64,000 bases of DNA from UBA1141 sp963665155 (GTDB taxonomy: Bacteria > Chloroflexota > Dehalococcoidia > Lucifugimonadales > UBA3495). The stretch spans positions 2,046,001 through 2,110,000 of the forward strand of contig OY761986.2 of assembly GCA_963665155.2 (NCBI GenBank), in the 5' to 3' direction. Positions 45,652 to 53,684 of this stretch are shown here, one piece after another. Every line of letters begins with the position of its first letter. The first letter of the stretch is position 1. The notes below the pieces were generated by a model, which had not been told where the DNA came from, did no database searches, and was given only the letters and a program-made list of their open reading frames with translations. A program made the position numbers and the translations under genes.

Positions 45652-46163
45652 CACTCCTCCCACATCAAGTCTCGGGTCAACAGCAGCGCTACAGGCCTTT
45701 GACTACTCTCTGCCAGGGTTTGGGCATCTGTAAACTCTTTCAAGACTGTTTCAGGATTAGAGAGCATCCGGTAAGGTATTCCCAGCGCTTGAAGCACCGG
45801 CTCGGTGGAACGTCCTCCTTGGGTTTGCCAAGGGTCCCTCTCTCCCATCTCCCCACGATAGCTGATCAACATCAACAGTGGGATATTGTAGAGTTGCGCC
45901 AAAGATACGATTCCGTTTACCGAAGTAAGAAATCCGTGGTTTTGCATCATCATGACCGACTTACGGCCAGCGAAGTGGGCTCCAGCGGAAATGCCCACGC
46001 CCTCTTCTTCCTTGTTCAAGCGGACTAGAATCATATCCGGGTCATCTTCCGCCATGCGCATCAGATGCACCAGCCAGGTTTCAGGAAGTGCCGAAATGAG
46101 ACCCACGCCTGTGGATTTCATTGCGTCAAAAATAACTTTAGAGTTTGTAACCGAAACAGGCAT
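45651..46163 (-). CDS. TPP-dependent decarboxylase alpha subunit
   Basis: About 170 residues from the ATG at 46163 (MPVSVTNSKVIFDAMKSTGVGLISALPETWLVHLMRMAEDDPDMILVRLNKEEEGVGISAGAHFAGRKSVMMMQNHGFLTSVNGIVSLAQLYNIPLLMLISYRGEMGERDPWQ). EEEGVGISAG carries the conserved Glu that activates the TPP pyrimidine; the pair corresponds to ComD of sulfopyruvate decarboxylase. A longer start at 46292 is less likely because its extra residues have no homology. Overlaps the beta gene by one base; obligate partner subunit. Confidence 0.85.
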   Translation of the reverse strand: MPVSVTNSKVIFDAMKSTGVGLISALPETWLVHLMRMAEDDPDMILVRLNKEEEGVGISAGAHFAGRKSVMMMQNHGFLTSVNGIVSLAQLYNIPLLMLISYRGEMGERDPWQTQGGRSTEPVLQALGIPYRMLSNPETVLKEFTDAQTLAESSQRPVALLLTRDLMWEE

Positions 46164-46469
46164 ATTCACCGTACTGTCGAATTGGAATGGGCCAATTCTA
46201 AGCGCATACGTCGAAAGGGTCAAACATTTCCGAAAGAGACACCATAATCGCGTCCGAGCATATTTGGTGGCAAATCCGGCATTCCCGGGCATTTAAAGAG
46301 CTTGGAAGTGCCTTTCTCGTGAGAAATAGACATGCTTGCGTTAAACTAGCGAATACCAACCCGACACACGTTCTTGGGTCCCGGCCTCGGCAGTAATCCC
46401 GCTGGGATAGGGTAGTCGCCGGGCGAATTTGGCCCCTCTCAAACGGGGTAACGCACAGGTTTAATACAT

Positions 46470-47789
46470 ATGAGCGCAAAACAAGTCAAGGGCTACATCT
46501 GGGACGAGGCCGAGACGTTGCGTCGGCAGCAGATGGAAGATATCCAACTGGAAAGGCTCCGGTCCTGCGTACTGCGCCTGGCCGAATCTGTGCCATTTTA
46601 CCGGGACAAGCTCGCCGAAGCTGCAATTAGCCCCAACAGCATACGCTCTTTGGCCGATCTAAACAGGCTGCCCTTCACCACCAAGAGCGACCTGCGAGAC
46701 AACTATCCCTTGGGATTAGTAGCTGTGTCCCCTGGCGATGTAATCCGGACGCATGCCTCCAGTGGCACCACCGGCAAGCCCACGGTCGTTGCCTATACCC
46801 GCAAGGACATTGAGCTGTGGTCCAGCCTAGTCGCCCGCTCGATGGCCTCCATTGGCGTCACTAATAAAGACGTGGTTCAGAACGCCTACGGTTATGGGTT
46901 ATTTACCGGCGGGTTGGGGATTCATTACGGCATCGAAAAGATCGGCGCGACAATTGTCCCCGTTTCCGGAGGGAATACCCAACGCCAGATAATGCTGATG
47001 CAGGACCTGAAGAGCACCGTTTTATGTTGCACACCTTCCTACGCCTTGGTAATCGCCGAAGCTATGGCTGAAGCGGGGATCGACCCGGCCACACTGGCTC
47101 TGAAAGCCGGGGTCTTCGGCGCTGAGCCTTGGACCGAGGAAATCCGCCAGCAAATTCAGGAGCGATTAGGCATCCTGGCTTTTAATATTTATGGGCTTTC
47201 AGAGGTTATCGGGCCAGGAGTGGCCATGGAGTGCCCGGAGCAGCAGGGCATGCACATTTTTGAGGACCACTTTATACCGGAGGTCGTCGATCCCGATACC
47301 GGAGAAGTGCTTCCGGACGGACAGGTTGGCGAGTTGGTCTTTACATGCGTTACGAAAGAAGCACTACCCCTCCTGCGCTACCGCACCCGGGACCGCACCC
47401 GGCTGATACGCGAGGTTTGCCCCTGCGGCCGCACCCTGACACGCATGGACCGGATATTGGGACGCACCGACGATATGCTCATCATACGTGGAGTGAACGT
47501 GTTCCCTTCCCAGATTGAAACGGCACTGCTGCGCTCGGGGGAGACCGAGCCCCAATATCAGATATTGGTAGACCGGGGCGAGAACCACATGGACAACCTA
47601 ACGGTGATTGTCGAGGCCTCCCAGTCCATCATTGACGACCCGGAACAGGACCGGCGGCTCCAAAACAAGCTGGCTGGCGAGTTAAACAGTGCGCTGGGAA
47701 TTTCTTGCGCGGTACGATTGGTCGCACCTCAGGAAATTCAGCGCAGCGAAGGCAAAGCAGTTAGGGTTGTCGACACCCGCAGTCTGTGA
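46470..47789 (+). CDS. paaK: Phenylacetate-CoA ligase-family AMP-forming ligase
   Basis: 439 residues, the normal PaaK length. Signatures: YIWDEAETLRRQQMEDIQLERLR, ESVPFYRDKLAEA, LPFTTKSDLRDNYP, HASSGTTGKPTVVAYT (AMP-binding loop), NAYGYGLFTGGLGIHYG, NIYGLSEVIGPGVAMEC, LLRYRTRDRTRLI, CPCGRTLTRMDRILGRTDDMLIIRGVNVFPSQIE. It forms an aryl-CoA from an aromatic acid, ATP and CoA. The exact acid is uncertain, as PaaK-like ligases include many aromatic acids. Followed by an enoyl-CoA hydratase in the same orientation, a sensible pairing for aromatic CoA breakdown. Intact. Confidence 0.87.
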   Translation: MSAKQVKGYIWDEAETLRRQQMEDIQLERLRSCVLRLAESVPFYRDKLAEAAISPNSIRSLADLNRLPFTTKSDLRDNYPLGLVAVSPGDVIRTHASSGTTGKPTVVAYTRKDIELWSSLVARSMASIGVTNKDVVQNAYGYGLFTGGLGIHYGIEKIGATIVPVSGGNTQRQIMLMQDLKSTVLCCTPSYALVIAEAMAEAGIDPATLALKAGVFGAEPWTEEIRQQIQERLGILAFNIYGLSEVIGPGVAMECPEQQGMHIFEDHFIPEVVDPDTGEVLPDGQVGELVFTCVTKEALPLLRYRTRDRTRLIREVCPCGRTLTRMDRILGRTDDMLIIRGVNVFPSQIETALLRSGETEPQYQILVDRGENHMDNLTVIVEASQSIIDDPEQDRRLQNKLAGELNSALGISCAVRLVAPQEIQRSEGKAVRVVDTRSL

Positions 47790-47860
47790 CACCGATTTAA
47801 ATGTTCAGGTGGCCGCTCTCATACGGACGGCAGTACTCATAGAAGAGGCTCAGGAGGCGC

Positions 47861-48631
47861 ATGCAATTGGAAACCATGAATTACGAAAAGGACGGTTATG
47901 TTGGCCGCATAACCCTGAACCGTCCACATATACTCAATGCCGTGAACTATCAAGGGACCTTGGAGTTAAAACAAACGGCCCAGGAAATATGTGACGACCC
48001 AAAACTACGAATTGTCCTGATCCGGGGAGCCGGACGTGCGTTTTGCACTGGAATTGACCTCAAGGAACTGTCCGCCGGGGGCATCCCTCAAGACTATTTT
48101 CGGGTCTGGGAAGAGGCATTACGCCTGTTTGAGCAGGCAGAAAAGCTGATTCTTTGCGTTATGCACGGATACGCTTTAGGCGGCGGCTTCCAGTTGCCTT
48201 TGGCATGCGACATCCGCATCGCCACCGAAGATTGTCTGATGGGTCTGCCGGCTGCCCTAGAGTCGTTTATTCCTGGACTGGGCACCTACCGCCTGCCCTG
48301 GTACGTTGGTTTGGGCAGGGCCAAATGGATGGTGCTATCTGGGGAGAATATCGACGGTAGGAGGGGACAAGAATTCGGCTTGGTGGACCACCTGATTAAG
48401 GCCGAGAGCTTGGAGCAAGAAGTGGAAGCATTGGTCGAGCGCTATCTAAGGCTGAGCTCGGCTGGGGCCCTCCAGAGCAAGGTGCTGCTTGGATTGCACA
48501 AAGACCTGCCCTACGAACAATTTTTCGAGGAGTACCTGCGCCGTCAGGCGATCGCAGTTGCGTCTCCCGACCACGAAGAGGCGATGAACGCTTACCGGGA
48601 GGGCCGTCAGCCGGTGTATCCGGCAGAATAG
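47861..48631 (+). CDS. Enoyl-CoA hydratase/isomerase family protein
   Basis: 256 residues of the crotonase superfamily: GRITLNRPHILNAVNYQGTLEL, LRIVLIRGAGRAFCTGIDLKELSAGG (first oxyanion-hole loop), ILCVMHGYALGGGFQLPLACDIRIATEDCLMGLPAALESFIPGLGTYRLPWYVGLGRA (second loop; the catalytic Glu position near ESFIPGLG). The basic tail ends GRQPVYPAE. It follows paaK by about 70 bp and is probably co-transcribed. The particular hydration or ring-cleavage reaction is not determined. Confidence 0.85.
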   Translation: MQLETMNYEKDGYVGRITLNRPHILNAVNYQGTLELKQTAQEICDDPKLRIVLIRGAGRAFCTGIDLKELSAGGIPQDYFRVWEEALRLFEQAEKLILCVMHGYALGGGFQLPLACDIRIATEDCLMGLPAALESFIPGLGTYRLPWYVGLGRAKWMVLSGENIDGRRGQEFGLVDHLIKAESLEQEVEALVERYLRLSSAGALQSKVLLGLHKDLPYEQFFEEYLRRQAIAVASPDHEEAMNAYREGRQPVYPAE

Positions 48632-48689
48632 TTAATCAGGCTTTCGCATCAAGCTGTCGCATCAGGCTCAATAGAGACGCTTGGCCCGG

Positions 48690-49658
48690 CTAAACCCGGG
48701 GCCACACGTTGGTCGCGAATTCCTCCATTCGCTGCATTACCTGGACAGGATCGCTGATCCCGGAACTGGCGACACCACCAAAATCCACGATCAAGGTGCT
48801 TACGCCCATATCCTCATAGATGCGTATGTCCGACGCAATAGATTCCAGCGGACCGGTAAACGGTTCCCGATTTGCGCTACCGCCGCCGTTACTTGATGGC
48901 TGATAGCCCTGAACGCGAAAAGCGACGTCAATTTCGCCGGAGTCTCGCCCTTCCCTTTCCGCCAGTACAGCCAACCTGCCTATGGCTGCCTTCAACTGCT
49001 GAGGAGTGCCCAGGGGAAAGGAAGGGTTTGTGCCCAATGGATGCCAAACATCTCCTAGGCGAGCGGCCCGGCGCAGGGCCCGGTTGCTTTCGCCGCCGAC
49101 CCAGATGGGCGGATGGGGCTTCTGTACCGGCTTGGGCAGAAAGCTGATGTTGTCAAACTGGCAATATTTGCCTTGAAAGCTCGGCTCATCGCTGGTCCAA
49201 AGCTCCTTGAACGCTCGGATGTATTCATCAGTTACTTCGCCGCGCTGGTCGAATGGCGGAAGACCCAGAGCTTCGAACTCTTCCCGTAGCCAACCAGCGC
49301 CAACGCCCACGTTGACTCGACCGTTGGACAGCACGTCAAGAGTCGCCAGGGCCTTGGCGGCAACTATGGGGTTGCGGTGGGGGACAATCATGACGCTGGT
49401 GCCCAAGCGTATCGTCCGGGTCTGTCCTGCCAGGAAAGCCAGCACGGTTAGCTGCTCCAGACATGCCCCAGCGCCGGTACCCGGATGTACTCCGTGCTCG
49501 TCATAGGGATAAACCGAATCGTTTTGCCGCGGGAATACCACATGGTCGGGCACCACCAGCAGATGATAGCCCAACTCTTCCCCTCTTTTGGCAATGGCCG
49601 ACATGTTTTCCGGCTCGGTCAGCCGTCCGCTGCCGGGGATCGTGAATCCGTATCGCAT
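48690..49658 (-). CDS. TIGR03619-type F420-dependent LLM oxidoreductase
   Basis: 322 residues: MRYGFTIPGSGRLTEPENM, EELGYHLLVVPDHVVFPRQNDSVYPYDEHG, TRTIRLGTSVMIVPHRNPIVAAKALATLDVLSNGRVNVGVGAGWLREEFEALGLPPFDQRGEVTDEYI, LPKPVQKPHPPIWVGGESNRALRRAARLGDVWHP. The opening PDHV...YPY and the DVLSNGRVNVGVGAGW block are the marks of this F420-type subfamily. Cofactor is inferred from the subfamily, not proven. Lies between the paaK operon and a zinc-ribbon gene. Intact. Confidence 0.87.
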   Translation of the reverse strand: MRYGFTIPGSGRLTEPENMSAIAKRGEELGYHLLVVPDHVVFPRQNDSVYPYDEHGVHPGTGAGACLEQLTVLAFLAGQTRTIRLGTSVMIVPHRNPIVAAKALATLDVLSNGRVNVGVGAGWLREEFEALGLPPFDQRGEVTDEYIRAFKELWTSDEPSFQGKYCQFDNISFLPKPVQKPHPPIWVGGESNRALRRAARLGDVWHPLGTNPSFPLGTPQQLKAAIGRLAVLAEREGRDSGEIDVAFRVQGYQPSSNGGGSANREPFTGPLESIASDIRIYEDMGVSTLIVDFGGVASSGISDPVQVMQRMEEFATNVWPRV

Positions 49659-49684
49659 TTTGGCTCGCCTATATCCCCGGAATA

Positions 49685-50122
49685 TTAGCCCCTTATGGCG
49701 TCCTTGATCCTATGCAGGAATGATTTGCTGCGAACTCTTCCCAGCAATCGGTCCATGTCCTGCTCGGCGCTGGACGAGCGCTTTAGGTCCTTGATGCGCT
49801 GCTCCATGGTCTCCAACACACGCTTCTCCTCGCCCTTGTCCAGCCAGAAGCCATGCTCCTCGGCACAGACCTCCAGCCAAATTTCATCGTAGCGATAGCG
49901 GAATTGCTGCATGGGGCCGAGACACTTGGGACACTTATATTCGCTCTCGCCCGGACGGGTTATCACAGAGCCCTTTTGCTCGTCGGCATCCAGCACTGTG
50001 TCTTCCATTTCATCCAGCTCGGGGTAGTCCAGCCACATACCGTCGCAACTTTCGCATTTGTCGACTTCGAGGCCTTTATATTTTGTCACCTTCAAATTGG
50101 AACTACATTTGGGACAATTCAT
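49685..50122 (-). CDS. Zinc-ribbon (zf-TFIIB-like) protein
   Basis: 145 residues with two ribbon modules: MNCPKCSSNLKVTKYKGLEVDKCESCDGMWLDYPELDEM and YKCPKCLGPMQQFRYRYDEIWLEVCAEEHGFWLDKGEEKRVLE, then a basic helical tail. The CPxC ... CxxCxGxWLD pattern is that of the zf-TFIIB family of small predicted regulators or RNA-polymerase-associated proteins. The second half has replaced the last cysteine pair by CxEEHG, a degenerate site. It is downstream of the F420-type oxidoreductase's start region on the same strand. Function unknown. Confidence 0.85.
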   Translation of the reverse strand: MNCPKCSSNLKVTKYKGLEVDKCESCDGMWLDYPELDEMEDTVLDADEQKGSVITRPGESEYKCPKCLGPMQQFRYRYDEIWLEVCAEEHGFWLDKGEEKRVLETMEQRIKDLKRSSSAEQDMDRLLGRVRSKSFLHRIKDAIRG

Positions 50123-50381
50123 TCCGGTACTCCTATTCTTTCTGGACTACTTGCTTCGGCGCCAATCCCCGCCGGTTTTGGCTGGCTTATTTACAGCCCA
50201 TGGAATTTCGTTATGAGAATTGTAACAGTACGTGCTTGGAGTATTGGTGAGTTTGAAAACCACTGACCCGAAAGCCTACGAAACCGCCAATGCCCTTGCG
50301 TACCCATCGGTGATAATATTAGATACGTTTCAGCTTTAATATTCGGTTTCTGATGACCATCCCTGTCTTTGCCAGATATCG

Positions 50382-52091
50382 TTGTTGGATGTTCCGGAAA
50401 TTGTGACCGGATGTAAGCAAAAATTGGCCATAAATCAAGACCGTATAGATTTCGCCACCGAGCCCGCTTCCTACAAGCACTGGAAGCTCTCGGTAGATGG
50501 ACGCGTGGCCCGGCTGGCCTTGGACGTCGATGAGTCGGGCGGCCTGCTGCCGGGATATGAACTGAAGCTGAACTCATATGACCTGGGTGTAGACATAGAA
50601 CTCTACGACGCAGTCCAGAGGCTGCGGTTCGAGCACCCGGAAGTGGCCGCAGTGGTGATCGCTTCCAACAAACCCCGGGTGTTTTGCGCCGGGGCAAATA
50701 TTCAGATGCTAGGTCAGTCGAGCCACTCCCTCAAGGTAAATTTCTGCAAGTTTACCAACGAAACTCGAAACAGCATCGAAGACGCTACCGCACAATCAGG
50801 GCAGACCTATATTTGCGCCATTAACGGCACGGCTGCGGGCGGCGGCTACGAACTGGCTTTAGCATGCCAGCACATCATGCTTGTGGACGACGGTTCCACC
50901 GCTGTATCCCTGCCAGAGTTGCCTCTACTGGCAGTTCTGCCCGGCACAGGCGGTCTGACCAGACTGGTGGACAAACGAAGGGTGCGCCACGACCTGGCCG
51001 ACTTCTTTTGCACCACATCCGAGGGCATAAGGGGCCGCCGAGCGTTGGACTGGTTGCTGGTGGACGAACTTGCGCCCGCTTCCAGTTTCGACGAAAAGGT
51101 GAATGAACGTGCCCGAGCAATAGCGGAAAATTCGGACCGGCCTGAAGTCGCTCAGGGCATCGAGCTTACGCCTTTGGCCCGACAATTCGAGCCCAACCGC
51201 ATTTCCTACGACCACCTGACCATTGCGCTGGATCCCACGGTGTCGGCAGCTTACGTCACCGTTCAGGGACCAACAAAGGCCCCGCCCACCGCGCCCGACG
51301 ACATACAGGCCGAGGGCGTGTCATTCTGGCCCCTCGCTCTCGCCAGGGAACTGGATGACGCCATCCTCCACCTGCGGCTGAACGAGGACGAAATCGGCAC
51401 ATGGGTGTTCCGCACCTTGGGTGACAACGACCTGGTGGAAGCCACAGACCGGTTTCTGAACGAGTACGCCGACCACTGGCTCGTCCGGGAGATCGTCCTG
51501 TACCTAAAGCGCACACTCAAACGCTTGGACGTAAGCGCCAGAAGCCTAATCTCGTGGATCGAGCCGGGTAGTTGCTTCACCGGAACTTTGCTGGAGTTAG
51601 CGCTGGCATCCGATCGCGTCTACATGCTGGACGGTAGTTTTGAGGGGGGCGAACTGCCGCCAGCGGCAATCCGATTGTCGCCGCTCAATTTCGGGCCGCT
51701 GCCCATGGTTAACGGGTTGAGCAGGCTTGAGAGCAGGTTTCATTCAGACGGGGAGCGTACCCGCGGTTTGGAAAGCGTCACCGGCCAGGATTTCGACGCC
51801 GCCGCAGCGGAAGAAGCCGGGCTGGTCACCTTCATTCCCGACGACATAGACTGGGAAGACGAGGTGCGCCTGGCTATCGAAGAGCGGGCCAGCTTCTCTC
51901 CCGATGCTCTCACCGGCATGGAAGCCAGCCTCCGCTTTGCCGGACCGGAAACGATGGAAAGTAAGATTTTCGCCAGGCTGAGCGCTTGGCAGAATTGGAT
52001 TTTCCAACGTCCGAATGCCACGGGCGAAGATGGTGCCTTGAAGCTTTACGGCAGCGGCAAGAAGAGTGTGTTTGATAAACATCGGATTTAG
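50382..52091 (+). CDS. boxC: 2,3-epoxybenzoyl-CoA dihydrolase BoxC
   Basis: 569 residues; cleaves the ring of 2,3-epoxybenzoyl-CoA in the aerobic benzoyl-CoA (box) pathway. Crotonase-type core: VDFATEPASYKHWKLSVDGRVARLALDVDE, VAAVVIASNKPRVFCAGANIQMLG (oxyanion loop), GTAAGGGYELALACQHIMLVDD, LPLLAVLPGTGGLTRLVDKR, then the BoxC C-terminal half with WLVREIVLYLKRTLKRLDVSARSLISWIEPGSCF and the end KLYGSGKKSVFDKHRI. The start codon is uncertain: a TTG at 50382 lacks a good ribosome site; GTG at 50403 is an alternative. BoxB follows 84 bp later. Intact. Confidence 0.9.
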   Translation: MLDVPEIVTGCKQKLAINQDRIDFATEPASYKHWKLSVDGRVARLALDVDESGGLLPGYELKLNSYDLGVDIELYDAVQRLRFEHPEVAAVVIASNKPRVFCAGANIQMLGQSSHSLKVNFCKFTNETRNSIEDATAQSGQTYICAINGTAAGGGYELALACQHIMLVDDGSTAVSLPELPLLAVLPGTGGLTRLVDKRRVRHDLADFFCTTSEGIRGRRALDWLLVDELAPASSFDEKVNERARAIAENSDRPEVAQGIELTPLARQFEPNRISYDHLTIALDPTVSAAYVTVQGPTKAPPTAPDDIQAEGVSFWPLALARELDDAILHLRLNEDEIGTWVFRTLGDNDLVEATDRFLNEYADHWLVREIVLYLKRTLKRLDVSARSLISWIEPGSCFTGTLLELALASDRVYMLDGSFEGGELPPAAIRLSPLNFGPLPMVNGLSRLESRFHSDGERTRGLESVTGQDFDAAAAEEAGLVTFIPDDIDWEDEVRLAIEERASFSPDALTGMEASLRFAGPETMESKIFARLSAWQNWIFQRPNATGEDGALKLYGSGKKSVFDKHRI

Positions 52092-52175
52092 AATACAGAG
52101 TCTGGCAACTAGCTAAACGGCACAAAATGGTGTTCCTGGCTAAAATCCGGGATTTGCGTGAAGGTGAAAAGGGAA

Positions 52176-53600
52176 ATGTCGATTAACTACAGCGAACGGA
52201 TTCCCAACAACGTCGACCTTTCCGGAGACCGTCGGCTGCAACGGGCGCTAGAGTCCTGGCAGCCCAACTTTCTTGGCTGGTGGCATGAGTTGGGCCCGGA
52301 AGGCACTGCGGAAGTAGACGTGTACTTGCGCACGGCTGTGAGTGTGGACGCTCGCGGCTGGGCCAACTTCGGCTACGTTAAAATGCCCGACTACCGTTGG
52401 GGGATTTTTCTGGCCACGCCCCAGCAAGACCGGAAGATTCACTTTGGCGAGCACAAAGGAAAGCCGGTGTGGCAGGACGTGCCGGGAGAGCACCGCAGCA
52501 CCCTCCGCCGCTTGATCGTAACCCAAGGCGATACCGAGCCGGCTTCCGTGGAGCAGCAAAAGGAACTGGGCCTCACCTGCCCGTCCCTGTACGACCTGAG
52601 AAACCTTTACCAGGTTAACGTAGAGGAAGCCCGCCACCTTTGGGCCATGGTTTACCTGCTGCAAGCCTACTTCGGAAGGGACGGGAGAGAGGAAGCGGAG
52701 GCGTTGCTGAAGCGTCACTCGGGTGACCCGGACAAACCTCGAATTCTTCAAGCATTCAACGAGCGCACGCCCCATTGGTTGTCGTTCTTCATGTTCACCT
52801 ACTTTACGGACAGGGACGGCAAGTACCAACTGGCCGCCCTCGCCGAGTCGGGGTTCGACCCGTTGGCCCGCACCTGCCAGTTCATGCTGACCGAAGAGGC
52901 GCATCACATGTTCGTGGGCGAAACCGGGGTGATGCGGGTGCTGCAGCGCACCTGCCAAGTAATGAAAGACTTGGGCACCGACAACCCCGAAGCCGTGCGA
53001 GCGGCCGGGGCCATCGACCTGCCGACCATGCAAAAGTTCGTGAACTTCCACTACAGCGTGTCGGTGGACCTTTTCGGTGGGGAAATTTCCACTAACGGCG
53101 CCAACTTCTTCACCAGCGGGCTAAAAGGGCGCTACCTGGAGTCCAGGATCAAAGACGACCACCAGCTTTCCCAGGCCACCTGGCCCGTGTATACGGTGGA
53201 GGGAGGCCAAATTATCGCTACAGAGCAGCCTGCCCTTCTGGCGGTCAACGAAAGGCTGCGGGACGACTACATCGGCGACTCCCAACGGGGCATGGACCGG
53301 TGGAACAAAATGATCCGGGAACTTGGCGTCGACTTTGAGCTGACACTTCCCCACAAAGCATTCAACCGGCGCATCGGCGCTTTCAAGGACGTCAAAGTTA
53401 CGCCCGAGGGATCGATCATCAGCGAAGAGGAATGGGCACGCAGCGTGGACGACTGGCTGCCCACCTCGGCTGACCATAGCTTCGTAGCCTCTTTGATGAA
53501 ACGGGTGATCGAACCTGGCAAGATGGCCAGCTGGATTGCGCCGCCAGCCCGGGGTATCGACGGCAAGCCCGTGGATTTCGAGTACATAAAGTTCAGTTAG
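52176..53600 (+). CDS. boxB: Benzoyl-CoA 2,3-epoxidase subunit BoxB
   Basis: 474 residues from ATG 52176 (MSINYSERIPNNVDLSGDRRLQRALESWQPNFLGWW), the conserved BoxB opening; GTG 52158 is less likely. A di-iron oxygenase that makes the 2,3-epoxide of benzoyl-CoA with BoxA as reductase. Iron-site segments: VNVEEARHLWAMVY (Glu150/151, His154) and MLTEEAHHMFVGE (Glu240/241, His243/244). C-terminal FEYIKFS is typical. It is preceded by boxC and followed by a benzoate-CoA ligase, the classic box set. A BoxA reductase gene is not seen in this window; the electron donor must be encoded elsewhere or be different. Confidence 0.93.
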   Translation: MSINYSERIPNNVDLSGDRRLQRALESWQPNFLGWWHELGPEGTAEVDVYLRTAVSVDARGWANFGYVKMPDYRWGIFLATPQQDRKIHFGEHKGKPVWQDVPGEHRSTLRRLIVTQGDTEPASVEQQKELGLTCPSLYDLRNLYQVNVEEARHLWAMVYLLQAYFGRDGREEAEALLKRHSGDPDKPRILQAFNERTPHWLSFFMFTYFTDRDGKYQLAALAESGFDPLARTCQFMLTEEAHHMFVGETGVMRVLQRTCQVMKDLGTDNPEAVRAAGAIDLPTMQKFVNFHYSVSVDLFGGEISTNGANFFTSGLKGRYLESRIKDDHQLSQATWPVYTVEGGQIIATEQPALLAVNERLRDDYIGDSQRGMDRWNKMIRELGVDFELTLPHKAFNRRIGAFKDVKVTPEGSIISEEEWARSVDDWLPTSADHSFVASLMKRVIEPGKMASWIAPPARGIDGKPVDFEYIKFS

Positions 53601-53618
53601 CCTATTCCTTACGTTGCC

Positions 53619-53675
53619 AGGAGACCTTGCCAGGAGACCTTGCTAGGAGACCTTGCTAGGAGACCTTGCTAGGAG
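53619..53675 (+). repeat. 13-bp tandem repeat containing a Shine-Dalgarno
   Basis: Units of AGGAGACCTTGC followed by C or T occur at 53619-53631, 53632-53644, 53645-53657 and 53658-53670, then AGGAG at 53671-53675. Each contains AGGAG, and the last sits 9 bases before the ATG of the benzoate-CoA ligase. Copies are near-identical, so expansion is recent. Confidence 0.92.
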
Positions 53676-53684
53676 CGCGTTAGT

